DNA of 64,000 bases from JACMQX01 sp044225675 (GTDB taxonomy: Bacteria; Pseudomonadota; Gammaproteobacteria; Burkholderiales; Burkholderiaceae_C). The position numbers were made by a program, and so were the translations under genes. The notes below the pieces were generated by a model. The model was not told the DNA's origin. It saw only the letters and a list, made by a program, of their open reading frames with translations, and did no database searches. Below, one piece after another: positions 6,769 to 15,043 of this stretch. Where the stretch lies: contig JBGAIH010000014.1 in assembly GCA_044225675.1 (NCBI GenBank), positions 53,522 to 117,521 of the forward strand. The letters run 5' to 3'. The first letter of the stretch is position 1, and each line of letters starts with the position of its first letter.

Positions 6769-7956
6769 ATGATCGCGTACCACCGAACCGCCCTGGCGCA
6801 ACAGCTGGTGCAGGCCCTGCAAGGGCGCTCGCTGATAGGCGATGCGCACAACGGCCTGTTCCTGGCGGCGCCGCGCCGGACCGGCAAGAGCACCTTCCTG
6901 CAAGGCGACCTCGCGCCCGCCCTGCAGCAAGCGGGGGTGGAAGTGGTGTACGTCGACTTGTGGGCCGACACCCGCCGCGACCCGGGCGCGCTGATCGCCG
7001 AGGCCATCGCCCGTGCCTTGCTTCCTCATCTGGGCATGGTGGCCCGCACCGCCAGAAAGGCCAGCCTCAAGAGCGTCAAGCTCGCGGGCGCATTGGACAT
7101 CGACGTCAGCAAGATCGGCCAGGTCGACGGCCTCACCCTCACGGAAGCGCTGCGCACGCTGCAGGAGGCCGCAGACCGGCCCGTGGCGCTGATCATTGAC
7201 GAGGCACAGCACGCCCTGACGAGCGAGGCGGGCGAGGTCGCCATGACAGCGCTGAAATCGGCACGCGACCAGATGAACCGGCCCGGGCAGGTGAGTCTGA
7301 TGCTGGTGATGTCAGGCTCGGACCGCGACAAGCTGCTGCGCCTGGTGGTGAGTGCCGGCGCACCGTTCTATGGATCGCAGATTCAGACCCTGCCCCCCCT
7401 GGACACGGATTTCATTGCCCACGTGGCCGGTCTGGTGGAAGCGCAGAGACCGGACCTGGTGCCGGTGGACCGGGCCGCGCTGCAGGCAGCGTTTGCCGCC
7501 TTTGGCTACCGGCCCCAGTTCTTCATGGCCGCCATGGGCGCAGTGCTCAGCCCCTTGTCCAGCCACACCGGCCGGTTCGAGCCTGCGCTCCAGCTGGCGG
7601 CGCAGGATCAGCAAGCGCAAGACGAGGCGCAGATGGAGTCCGACTACCTGGGGCTCAAGCCCACGGAACAGATGGTGCTCTGGCGCATGCTCGACCAGGG
7701 GCCGCGATTTCGCCCCTATGACGCCGAAGCCCTGCGCTTTTACCGGGACCGGCTGGGACGGCCCGTGAGTGTGCAACAGGCCCAGAAGGCATTGGAGGCA
7801 CTGCGCCAACGCACGCCGGCCATGGTCTGGAAGTCGGCGCATGGAGAGTACGCGGTCGAAGACGCCGCGATGCATCGCTGGTATGAGAGCCGCGTCACCG
7901 CCAAGCGATGGCCTCCCGCTTCACCCCAGGGCCTCCTGGCGCTGGACGACGACTGA
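6769..7956 (+). CDS. Solitary AAA+ ATPase with C-terminal winged-helix-like region
   Basis: A 395-aa P-loop ATPase: Walker A is APRRTGKST (about residues 34-42), Walker B is ALIIDEAQHA (about 143-152), and a sensor-1-like MLVMSGSDRDK follows. The family resembles the ORC/Cdc6/STAND-like ATPases (AAA_16 type) that occur as single genes. The last 120 residues, predicted helical, look like a winged helix that could bind DNA. The ATG at 6769 follows a strong AGGAGG. It sits immediately downstream of glmS, in an accessory slot, under an AT-rich palindromic promoter. Cellular role unknown; defence, regulation or mobile-element maintenance are all possible. Confidence 0.75.
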   Translation: MIAYHRTALAQQLVQALQGRSLIGDAHNGLFLAAPRRTGKSTFLQGDLAPALQQAGVEVVYVDLWADTRRDPGALIAEAIARALLPHLGMVARTARKASLKSVKLAGALDIDVSKIGQVDGLTLTEALRTLQEAADRPVALIIDEAQHALTSEAGEVAMTALKSARDQMNRPGQVSLMLVMSGSDRDKLLRLVVSAGAPFYGSQIQTLPPLDTDFIAHVAGLVEAQRPDLVPVDRAALQAAFAAFGYRPQFFMAAMGAVLSPLSSHTGRFEPALQLAAQDQQAQDEAQMESDYLGLKPTEQMVLWRMLDQGPRFRPYDAEALRFYRDRLGRPVSVQQAQKALEALRQRTPAMVWKSAHGEYAVEDAAMHRWYESRVTAKRWPPASPQGLLALDDD

Positions 7957-7974
7957 AGCTGTCAAAGTCCACAT

Positions 7975-8113
7975 CGTTCACGCGCGGGGTGAAGCCCTCC
8001 AGATGGCGCATCTGGGGCCGCCCCAACTTGCGCGGGTGACGCAACCGATGAAAACGGATGAACCAGCGTACCCACCAGAAGCAAATTTGCTCGGTGCGCA
8101 AGCTGTAGTGCAT
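7975..8113 (-). pseudogene. Fossil N-terminus of an integron-type tyrosine integrase
   Basis: Reading leftward from 8113 the frame gives MHYSLRTEQICFWWVRWF and then IRFHRLRHPRKLGRPQM. This is the signature of the N-terminal core-binding domain of IntI/XerC-like integron integrases (HYSxRTEQ...W...FI.FHG.RHP). Similarity stops after about 45 residues and the catalytic domain with its Arg-His-Arg-Tyr residues is absent. It begins 8 bases past the glmS stop codon. A remnant, not a working gene. Confidence 0.7.
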
Positions 8114-8120
8114 CCGTCCC

Positions 8121-9977
8121 TCACTCCACCGTCACACTCTTCGCCAGATTCCTCGGCTTGTCCACATCGGTTCCGCGTGCACAGGCGGTGTGATACGCCA
8201 GCAGCTGCAGTGGCACGACGTGCAGCAGGGGGCTGAGCGGGCCGTAGTGTTCGGGCATGCGGATGACGTGGATGCCTTCGCTGCTTTCGATGCGGGTGTC
8301 GGCGTCGGCCAGGACGTAGAGCACGCCGCCGCGCGCGCGCACTTCCTGCATGTTGCTCTTGAGCTTTTCCAGCAGAGCGTCGTTGGGCGCGACGGTGACC
8401 ACGGGCATGGCGCTCGTCACCAGGGCCAGCGGGCCGTGCTTGAGCTCGCCGGCGGCGTAGGCCTCGGCGTGGATGTAGGTGATCTCCTTGAGCTTGAGCG
8501 CGCCTTCGAGCGCGATCGGGTAGTGCAGGCCGCGGCCGAGGAAGAGCGCGTTTTCCATGCGCGCGAAGTCCTCGGCCCAGCAGATGACCTGCGGCTCCAG
8601 CGCCAGCACCGCCTGCAGCGCGGCCGGCAGGTGCCGCATGGCCTTGAGGTGCGCGGCCTCCTCGGCCTCGGTCAGCCGCCCCTTGGCCTGCGCCAGCGCC
8701 AGGGTGAGCAGGAACAGACCGGCCAGCTGCGTGGTGAAGGCCTTGGTCGAGGCCACCCCGATCTCCACGCCCGCGCGGGTGATGTAGGCCAGCTTGCACT
8801 CGCGCACCATGGCGCTCGTGGCGACGTTGCAGATGGTGAGCGTCTGCGCCATGCCCAGGCCTTGCGCATGCCGCAGCGCCGCCAGGGTGTCGGCCGTCTC
8901 GCCCGACTGGGTGATGGTCACCACCAGGGTTCTGGGGTTGGGCACCGACTCGCGGTAGCGGTACTCGCTCGCGATCTCGACCTGGGTGGGGATCTTGGCG
9001 ATGGCCTCGAGCCAGTACTTGGCGGTGCAGCCGCTGTAGTAACTGGTGCCGCAGGCAAGGATGAGGACCGAGTCGATCTCCTTGAAGACTGAATAGGCGC
9101 CGTCGCCGAACAGCTCGGGCACGATGCCCTCCACGCCCTCGAGCGTGTCGCCAATGGCGCGCGGCTGCTCGAAGATTTCCTTCTGCATGTAATGCCGGTA
9201 CGGCCCCAGTTCGGCCGCGCCGCTGTGCGCCTGCACCGTGCGCACCGGGCGCTGCGCCGCGCCCATGGCCTTGTGCGCCGCGTCCACGATCCAGTAGCGG
9301 CCGAGCTGCACGTCGACGATGTCGCCCTCCTCCAGGTAGACGATCTGGTCGGTGACGCCGGCCAGCGCCATGGCATCGCTCGCCAAGAAGTTGTCGCCGT
9401 CGCGGCCCACGCCCAGGATCAGCGGCGAGCCGGCGCGTGCGCCGACCACGCGGTGCGGCTCGTCCTTGCAGAACACCGCAATCGCATAGGCTCCGTGGAG
9501 CTGCCCGACCGCCGCCTTGACCGCCTCGAAGAGGTCGCCGTCGTACAGGCTGTCGATCAGGTGCGCGATGACCTCGGTGTCGGTCTGGCTGTTGAACACA
9601 TAGCCGCGCTTCTGGAGCGCGGCGCGCAGCTCGTCATGGTTCTCGATGATGCCGTTGTGGACCAGCGCGATGCGGCCCGGCCGGCCCGCGGCGTCCGCAC
9701 CCGGACCATGGCTGAAATGCGGATGGGCGTTGTGCACGGCCGGCGCGCCGTGCGTCGCCCACCGCGTGTGGGCAATGCCGGTGCCGCCTTCGATGTGCTC
9801 GGACTGGACCTGCGCCAGCAGCTCGGCCACCCGCGAGGTGCTGCGCGCGCGCTGCAGGCCGCCCGCATGCACGGCGACGCCACAGGAGTCGTAGCCGCGG
9901 TATTCCAGACGCTGCAGGCCCTGGACGAGGATGGGAACGATGTTGCGGGTGGAGACCGCGCCGACGATGCCGCACAT
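8121..9977 (-). CDS. glmS: Glutamine-fructose-6-phosphate aminotransferase (isomerizing) GlmS
   Basis: GlmS makes glucosamine-6-phosphate from fructose-6-phosphate and glutamine, the first step to UDP-GlcNAc. The 618-aa protein starts MCGIVGAV, where Cys2 becomes the N-terminal nucleophile. The class II glutaminase domain (1-240) has YRGYDSCGVAV, HTRWATHG and HNGIIENH; two SIS domains follow (about 290-430 and 460-610) with SQSGETADT. The C-terminus DKPRNLAKSVTVE is the conserved tail. Start fixed at the ATG encoding MCGIV; the frame open further upstream is not used. Its 3' end is the classical Tn7-type attachment region, and accessory DNA lies just beyond it. Confidence 0.97.
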   Translation of the reverse strand: MCGIVGAVSTRNIVPILVQGLQRLEYRGYDSCGVAVHAGGLQRARSTSRVAELLAQVQSEHIEGGTGIAHTRWATHGAPAVHNAHPHFSHGPGADAAGRPGRIALVHNGIIENHDELRAALQKRGYVFNSQTDTEVIAHLIDSLYDGDLFEAVKAAVGQLHGAYAIAVFCKDEPHRVVGARAGSPLILGVGRDGDNFLASDAMALAGVTDQIVYLEEGDIVDVQLGRYWIVDAAHKAMGAAQRPVRTVQAHSGAAELGPYRHYMQKEIFEQPRAIGDTLEGVEGIVPELFGDGAYSVFKEIDSVLILACGTSYYSGCTAKYWLEAIAKIPTQVEIASEYRYRESVPNPRTLVVTITQSGETADTLAALRHAQGLGMAQTLTICNVATSAMVRECKLAYITRAGVEIGVASTKAFTTQLAGLFLLTLALAQAKGRLTEAEEAAHLKAMRHLPAALQAVLALEPQVICWAEDFARMENALFLGRGLHYPIALEGALKLKEITYIHAEAYAAGELKHGPLALVTSAMPVVTVAPNDALLEKLKSNMQEVRARGGVLYVLADADTRIESSEGIHVIRMPEHYGPLSPLLHVVPLQLLAYHTACARGTDVDKPRNLAKSVTVE

Positions 9978-10050
9978 GAGGATGCTCCGTTTTGAATCAG
10001 TGAGCGGACTGTAGGCGCGCCTTTTCGAAATTGGCAATCAAATTAATGTC

Positions 10051-10075
10051 TATTATGGAATATTATTTCCTAATA
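10051..10075. promoter_or_regulatory. AT-rich imperfect dyad between glmS and the Lrp-type gene
   Basis: TATTATGGAA-TATTA-TTTCCTAATA is an imperfect inverted repeat in a stretch (about 10020-10120) with very low GC. Its placement between divergent starts suits an Lrp-type regulator binding site and overlapping promoters (inference). Confidence 0.45.
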
Positions 10076-10113
10076 GCATCGATATGAAATTTACCAATAA
10101 AATTTCAATACAA

Positions 10114-10605
10114 ATGGAAGAATTGACGCTCGATTCCATTGACCTGCGCTTGCTCGACCAGCTGCAGCGTGACGCCTCGCTCAGCAACCAGGACCTCGCG
10201 GCGCTGATTCACGTGTCGCCGCCGACCTGCCTGCGGCGGGTCAAGCGCCTGCGCGATGCCGGCGTCATCGAGCGGCAGGTGGCGCTGCTCGACCCCGCTC
10301 GGCTCGCCGCGACGCTGGGCCATGGCCTCACGGCCATCGTCGAGATCACGCTGGACCGGCAGGGCGCCGAAGCGCTGGACGCCTTCGAGTCGCGCGCCGT
10401 GGCCGACGCCTCGGTGCAGCAGTGCTACCGCGTCTCGCCGGGACCCGACTTCGTGCTGATGGTGGTGGCGGCCGACATGCCGGCGTATCTCGCGCTGGCG
10501 CAGCGCCTGTTCACCGCCGATGCGAACGTGCGCAACGTCAAGGCCTTCTTCAGCGTCAAGCGCGGCAAGTTCGAGCCCGCGCTGCCGGTGCCGCTCGCAC
10601 CCTGA
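10114..10605 (+). CDS. Lrp/AsnC-family transcriptional regulator
   Basis: A 163-aa regulator with an N-terminal AsnC-type helix-turn-helix (DLRLLDQLQRDASLSNQDLA, then VSPPTCLRRVKRL) and a C-terminal RAM ligand-binding domain with the acidic/glycine region SPGPDFVLMVVAADM. The family start usually lies a few residues before the DxxDxxIL-type motif, which favours the ATG at 10114; an in-frame ATG at 10084 would add ten lysine/isoleucine-rich residues. It is divergent from glmS and followed 24 bases later by a DMT exporter, a frequent target of Lrp-type regulators. Confidence 0.85.
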   Translation: MEELTLDSIDLRLLDQLQRDASLSNQDLAALIHVSPPTCLRRVKRLRDAGVIERQVALLDPARLAATLGHGLTAIVEITLDRQGAEALDAFESRAVADASVQQCYRVSPGPDFVLMVVAADMPAYLALAQRLFTADANVRNVKAFFSVKRGKFEPALPVPLAP

Positions 10606-10629
10606 GGCTTTCCGGTACCCTCGGGCGCC

Positions 10630-11535
10630 ATGAGCTCCCCCTTTCCCAAGCGCACGGCCATCGTCGTGCTCCTGTTGCTGGGCACCTGCTTCGGCAGCAA
10701 CCACATCGCCGCACGCATTGCCTTCGACCACGGCACCGGCCTCGTCACCGCTGTCGTGGCGCGCTCGGGCGTCACGGCACTGGCCCTGCTGGGGGTGCTG
10801 CTGGTGCAGCGCGCGAGCTTCCGGCCACCGGCCGGCAGCGTGCGCTGGCTGGCCGCGCTGGGCCTGCTGATTTCGCTGCAAAGCCTGCTGCTGTACTCGG
10901 CGGTGGCGCGGATTCCGGTGGCCCTGGCGCTGCTGGCCTTCAACACCTTTCCGGTGCTTTACGTGCTGCTGTCGTGGGCGCTGGGCGGCAAGGCGCCCAC
11001 GCGGCGCGCGGCAGGGGCAATGGCGGTGATCCTGGTCGGCCTGGCCCTGGCGCTGGATGCGTCGGCGGCGCTCGGCGCGGTCGCGGCCACCGGCCCGTCA
11101 CTGGCAATGGGCGTGATGCTGGGCCTTGGCGCCGCCGTGAGTTTTGCGTTCGCGCTGTGGGTCACCGAGCAGCGACTGAACGCCGTGCCCGGTGCGTTTC
11201 GCAGCATGACGACCATGACGCTGGTGGCACTGGCGACGCTGGCCGGGGGACTGTCAGGCGTGATGCCGGGCGCACTGCATTGGCCGGCCGACGGGCTGGG
11301 CTGGCTGGGCCTGGCGCTGCTCACGCTGCTGTACGGCACGGCCTTCTCCAGTCTCTTCGTGCTGATGCCGCGGCTGGACATGGCGCGCAATGCGCCGGCC
11401 CTGAACATCGAGCCCGTGGCCGTGCTGGTGATGGGCTGGTTCATCCTGGGCCAGAAGCTCTCGCCGATCCAGCTGGTCGGCGCCCTGCTCGTGGTGGGCG
11501 GCATCGTGCTGCTGGCGCGCAGCAAGGCCACCTGA
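10630..11535 (+). CDS. EamA/DMT-superfamily permease
   Basis: A 301-aa inner-membrane protein with ten predicted transmembrane helices in two EamA repeats (about residues 8-140 and 152-298). The first repeat has GTCFGSNHIAARIAF and the second ends ILGQKLSPIQLVGALLVVGGIVLLARSK, both typical of the drug/metabolite transporter superfamily. Such carriers export amino acids or other metabolites. The Lrp-type gene just upstream suggests an amino acid-related role (inference). Confidence 0.85.
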   Translation: MSSPFPKRTAIVVLLLLGTCFGSNHIAARIAFDHGTGLVTAVVARSGVTALALLGVLLVQRASFRPPAGSVRWLAALGLLISLQSLLLYSAVARIPVALALLAFNTFPVLYVLLSWALGGKAPTRRAAGAMAVILVGLALALDASAALGAVAATGPSLAMGVMLGLGAAVSFAFALWVTEQRLNAVPGAFRSMTTMTLVALATLAGGLSGVMPGALHWPADGLGWLGLALLTLLYGTAFSSLFVLMPRLDMARNAPALNIEPVAVLVMGWFILGQKLSPIQLVGALLVVGGIVLLARSKAT

Positions 11536-11536
11536 G

Positions 11537-12922
11537 TCAGGGCTTGGGCTTCTTCACCGGCCGCTGCCAGTTGGGCACGCTCAGCTGCTTGCCGCGCGCC
11601 ACCGACAGCGCACCGGGCGGCGTGTCCTTGGTGATGGTGGAGCCGCCGCCAATGGTGCCGCCCCGCCCCAGCGTGACCGGGGCCACCAGCACCGCGTTGC
11701 TGCCCACGTGCACGTCGTCCTCGATCACCGTGCGGTGCTTGTTGGCGCCGTCGTAGTTGGCAGTGATGCTGCCGGCGCCGTAGTTGACCCGCTCGCCCAC
11801 CGTGGCGTCGCCCAGGTAGGCAAGGTGGTTGGCCTTGGCGCCCCGGCCGAGCGTGGAGTTCTTGACCTCGACGAAATTGCCGATGTGCACCTCCGGCCCG
11901 AGCTGTGCGCCCGGGCGCAGCCGCGCGAACGGGCCCACCAGCGCGCCTTCGCCCACCTGCACGCCGGCCTTCTCGCCGTCGATGTGGGTGAAGGGGTGGA
12001 TCACCGCGCCGGCGCCAATGACCGCGTTGGCGATCACGCAGTTGGCGCCGATGCGCACCCCGTCGCCAAGCTGCACCCGGCCTTCGAACACGCAGTTCAC
12101 GTCGATCTCGACGTCGCTGCCGCAGCGGAGCTCGCCCCGCACATCAAGCCGCGCCGGGTCGGCCAGCCGCACGCCCTGCTCCATCAACTCGCGGGCCTGG
12201 CGCCGCTGGAACGCCCGCTCCAGCTCGGCCAGCTGCTGCGGACTGTTGACGCCGGCCACCTCGGCCTCGGACTGCGGATGGGCCGCCACGACGGCCACGC
12301 CATCGGCCACGGCCATGGCCACGATGTCGGTCAGGTAGTACTCGCCCTGGGCGTTCTGGTTGGTCAGGCGCGCAAGCCAGCCCTTGAGCAGGCGGCCGGG
12401 CGCGGCCATCGCGCCGGTGTAGAACTCGCGGATCGCGCGCTGGGCGGCCGTGGCGTCCTTGTGCTCGACGATGCCGGTCACCGCGCCCTGGTCGTCGCGC
12501 AGGATGCGGCCGTAGCCCGAGGCATCGTCCACCGTGAGCGTGAGCAGGGCCAGCCGCTGCCCGCCGCAGGCCGTCACCAGGTCGCGTGCCGTCTGCGGCT
12601 GGATCAGCGGCACGTCGCCGTTGAGCACGAGCGTGATGCCCTCGTCCTGCAGGTGCGGCACTGCCTGCTGCACCGCGTGGCCGGTGCCCAGCTGCGGCGA
12701 CTGCCGCACGAAGGCCACACCCTCGCCGGCCGTGGCCGCCTCCACCGCTTCGGCGCCATGGCCGGTGACCACGATGACGCGGCTGGCGCCCACCTGCCTG
12801 GCCGTGTGGACAACATGGGCCAGCAGCGCACGGCCGCCAAGCCTGTGCAACACTTTGGGCAAGGCGCTTTTCATGCGGGTCCCTTTGCCCGCCGCCATGA
12901 TCACCACATCCAGTTCCGCCAT
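11537..12922 (-). CDS. glmU: Bifunctional UDP-GlcNAc pyrophosphorylase / GlcN-1-P acetyltransferase GlmU
   Basis: GlmU acetylates glucosamine-1-phosphate and then couples it to UTP, giving UDP-GlcNAc for peptidoglycan and LPS. The 461-aa protein has the nucleotidyltransferase motif MAAGKGTRMKS near residues 9-19 and a C-terminal left-handed beta-helix with hexapeptide repeats (IGANCVIANAVIG, NHLAYLGDATVGERVNYGAG). The start codon ATG at 12922-12920 shares the CATG tetranucleotide with the divergent lipoprotein ATG. It converges on the DMT gene (1 base apart). Confidence 0.96.
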   Translation of the reverse strand: MAELDVVIMAAGKGTRMKSALPKVLHRLGGRALLAHVVHTARQVGASRVIVVTGHGAEAVEAATAGEGVAFVRQSPQLGTGHAVQQAVPHLQDEGITLVLNGDVPLIQPQTARDLVTACGGQRLALLTLTVDDASGYGRILRDDQGAVTGIVEHKDATAAQRAIREFYTGAMAAPGRLLKGWLARLTNQNAQGEYYLTDIVAMAVADGVAVVAAHPQSEAEVAGVNSPQQLAELERAFQRRQARELMEQGVRLADPARLDVRGELRCGSDVEIDVNCVFEGRVQLGDGVRIGANCVIANAVIGAGAVIHPFTHIDGEKAGVQVGEGALVGPFARLRPGAQLGPEVHIGNFVEVKNSTLGRGAKANHLAYLGDATVGERVNYGAGSITANYDGANKHRTVIEDDVHVGSNAVLVAPVTLGRGGTIGGGSTITKDTPPGALSVARGKQLSVPNWQRPVKKPKP

Positions 12923-13796
12923 GCGACTCTTCTCCTTGATGGTCCGGATTATCGGCCTGCTGGTGCTGGCCGCAGGCCTGCAGGGCTGCGGCGTGGTGCG
13001 CCTGGCCTACAACCAGGCACCCGAGGCGCTGTACTGGTGGCTCGACAGCTACTTCGACTTCGACGAACCGCAGACCCTGCGCGTGCGCGCCGACCTGGAA
13101 AGCCTGCAGGCCTGGCACCGCCAGAACGAGCTGCCCGCCTATGCCGAGCTGCTGCAGAAGGCCCGTGCGCTCGCACCCGGCGAGGTGCAGGGCACGCAGC
13201 TGTGCGAGCTGTTCGCGCAGGGGCGTGCCCGGGCGCTGGCCGTGATGGACCGGATCGAGCCGACCGTGCTGGCCATCGCGCCCACTTTGTCGAGCGCGCA
13301 GATCACCCACCTGGAGCGCCAGCTCGACAAGCGCAACCGCAAGTGGCGGGCCGAGTGGCTCGAAGGCCCTGCCGAGCGCCGCGAAGCGCGCCGCGTGAAG
13401 GAGGCGGTCTCGCGCGCCGAGCACTTCTATGGCCGGCTGGAGCCCGCGCAGCTGGTGGTGGTGCGCGCGTCCATTGCCCGCTCCGGCTTCGATCCGCAGG
13501 TGAGCTATCGCGAAACCGTGCGCCGCCAGCAGGACGCACTGGCGACCCTGCGTGTCCTGCAGGCCCAGGGCGCCGCACCGGCAGCCCAGGTGCGCGCCGA
13601 AATGCGCGCGCTGTTCGAACGCTCGCTCAACTCGCCCGACCCTGTCTTTCGCAGCTACCTCGATGCATTGACCCGCGATGGCTGCGACGCGGTGGCGGCG
13701 CTGCACAACAGCACCACGGCCGCCCAGCGAGCCCGCGCTGCCCGCACCCTGGCCGACTACGAGGCCGACCTGCGCGCCCTGGCCGCCCGGTCCTGA
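12921..13796 (+). CDS. DUF6279-type lipoprotein
   Basis: A 291-aa protein with a short signal sequence and lipobox (LVLAAGLQGC, Cys at about residue 23). The mature part is mainly helical and starts with RLAYNQAPEALYWWLDSYFDFD, characteristic of the DUF6279 lipoproteins of Gammaproteobacteria and Betaproteobacteria, function unknown. Two starts are possible: the ATG at 12921, which overlaps the glmU start codon, or the ATG at 12939, which gives a more compact signal peptide. Neither has a clear ribosome site. Confidence 0.8.
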   Translation: MRLFSLMVRIIGLLVLAAGLQGCGVVRLAYNQAPEALYWWLDSYFDFDEPQTLRVRADLESLQAWHRQNELPAYAELLQKARALAPGEVQGTQLCELFAQGRARALAVMDRIEPTVLAIAPTLSSAQITHLERQLDKRNRKWRAEWLEGPAERREARRVKEAVSRAEHFYGRLEPAQLVVVRASIARSGFDPQVSYRETVRRQQDALATLRVLQAQGAAPAAQVRAEMRALFERSLNSPDPVFRSYLDALTRDGCDAVAALHNSTTAAQRARAARTLADYEADLRALAARS

Positions 13797-13862
13797 CTCG
13801 CCATATTTGGGTATGCTCCCCGCAGCATTTGCTGCCAGACTCGCGTTCGAGGAGGGAATCCC

Positions 13863-14981
13863 ATGCCAGCGTCCGACGTCTCCGCCCAGTTCAACATCAA
13901 ATACCCGCATCCGCGCGACCTGCGCACGGGCGATCTGCTTTTCCCGCGCAAGCCCGTGACGCTGGAGAAGGGCATATTCGATCCGCTGAGCCTGTGGAGC
14001 CCTCTCCAAAGGCAGAAGACGGTCGGCGAGCTGCTCGCCAGCAAGAGCTTGAGCGAGTTCGCCGCCCTCGATCTGCCAGGCCTCGAGTTCGACACCCTGT
14101 ATGCGCGGCCCCGCAATGACGACAAGCTGCTCGAAGCCGCTGGCGACACCAACAATGCGGCGCGCCTGCTGTTCCTGATCCGCATCCTGCGCGTCGCTTT
14201 CCGGGAGCTGATCGTCGACTGGTTCGGCATGACGGTCGACCAGTTCCTGCGCAACCCGCTGGTCAAGGTGCTGATGCGCGCGCTTGACGGCGAGATCCTC
14301 AACAACGACGGCTTCTTCGTGGGCCACTGCGCGATGGTGCTGCGCGAGAACGACGGCGCCCACAGCGACGACACCAGCACCGACGACGGCAATGGCAACG
14401 TCTACGTGATCGAGGGGAACGTGAGCGACTTCGACCACTACCGCGTCGCCATCCACCCGTACCACGTCAAGGGCGACGGCGCCGACGGCCGCTACCGCGG
14501 CTGGCTGAACTTCCGCGCCTCGCAGGACAACCTGGTGTGGCACTCGCGTCATGCCGCGCTAGAAGGCGCGGGCGACGCGGCCGCCGCCCCGCTGCGCCAG
14601 GCGCTGCTGGAGAGCGCCAAGACCTACCTGGGCACCGCCTACAGCTTCTTCGACGACTCCGACTTCGGCCATCCGGGACGTCTCTACTGCAGCGAGTACC
14701 TGTACCGCGTCTTCGACGACGTGCGCACCGGCGCGCTCACGGCCCCGGCCCGCCCCGAACTCCTCACGGTGGACGACACCCGCACCTGGCAGTGGATGAA
14801 GGACAACAACCCGCGCCGCAAGGAAGGCGACATGGGCGACGTCATCCGCGACGCGCTCGCCGACCCGGTCATCGGGCCGCACGTGGCCGGCAAGCCCTTC
14901 TTCATTCTCACGGTGCAGATGCTCTGGCGCAGTGCGCACCTGACCCCGAAGTTCAAGCCCTACGGCGAGCCCTACGCCTGA
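13863..14981 (+). CDS. Permuted NlpC/P60-like (YiiX/YebB-type) putative cysteine peptidase or amidase
   Basis: A 372-aa cytoplasmic-looking protein without signal peptide. It shows the order of circularly permuted NlpC/P60 proteins: RTGDLLFP near residue 20, GHCAMVL (candidate catalytic His) near 155, and LYCSEYLYRVF (candidate catalytic Cys) near 278. About 130 residues separate the first two motifs, a large insertion for the family, and a further 90-residue C-terminal extension follows the Cys motif. Such enzymes cleave amide bonds in peptides or lipids. Substrate unknown. Confidence 0.6.
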   Translation: MPASDVSAQFNIKYPHPRDLRTGDLLFPRKPVTLEKGIFDPLSLWSPLQRQKTVGELLASKSLSEFAALDLPGLEFDTLYARPRNDDKLLEAAGDTNNAARLLFLIRILRVAFRELIVDWFGMTVDQFLRNPLVKVLMRALDGEILNNDGFFVGHCAMVLRENDGAHSDDTSTDDGNGNVYVIEGNVSDFDHYRVAIHPYHVKGDGADGRYRGWLNFRASQDNLVWHSRHAALEGAGDAAAAPLRQALLESAKTYLGTAYSFFDDSDFGHPGRLYCSEYLYRVFDDVRTGALTAPARPELLTVDDTRTWQWMKDNNPRRKEGDMGDVIRDALADPVIGPHVAGKPFFILTVQMLWRSAHLTPKFKPYGEPYA

Positions 14982-15003
14982 GCCGGCCTGTCGGGCCGGC
15001 TTC
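14981..15003 (+). terminator. Hairpin terminator after the NlpC/P60-like gene
   Basis: AGCCGGCC-TGTCG-GGCCGGCT is a perfect 8-bp stem directly after the stop codon, followed by only a short T-run. It lies between convergent genes and could act on either. Confidence 0.55.
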
Positions 15004-15043
15004 CGGCGACAGACCCTGCCGGCGGACTGGCCTCCCTCGCCCC

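Noticed and set aside
6700..8121. Tn7-like insertion downstream of glmS
   Set aside because: Position fits, but I see no Tn7-type end sequences, no tnsA/tnsB, and the ATPase lacks clear TnsC features.
11708..14552. Very long open frames (about 800 codons) on both strands around glmU
   Set aside because: Shadows of glmU, the DUF6279 lipoprotein and the NlpC/P60-like gene, which show clear family motifs.
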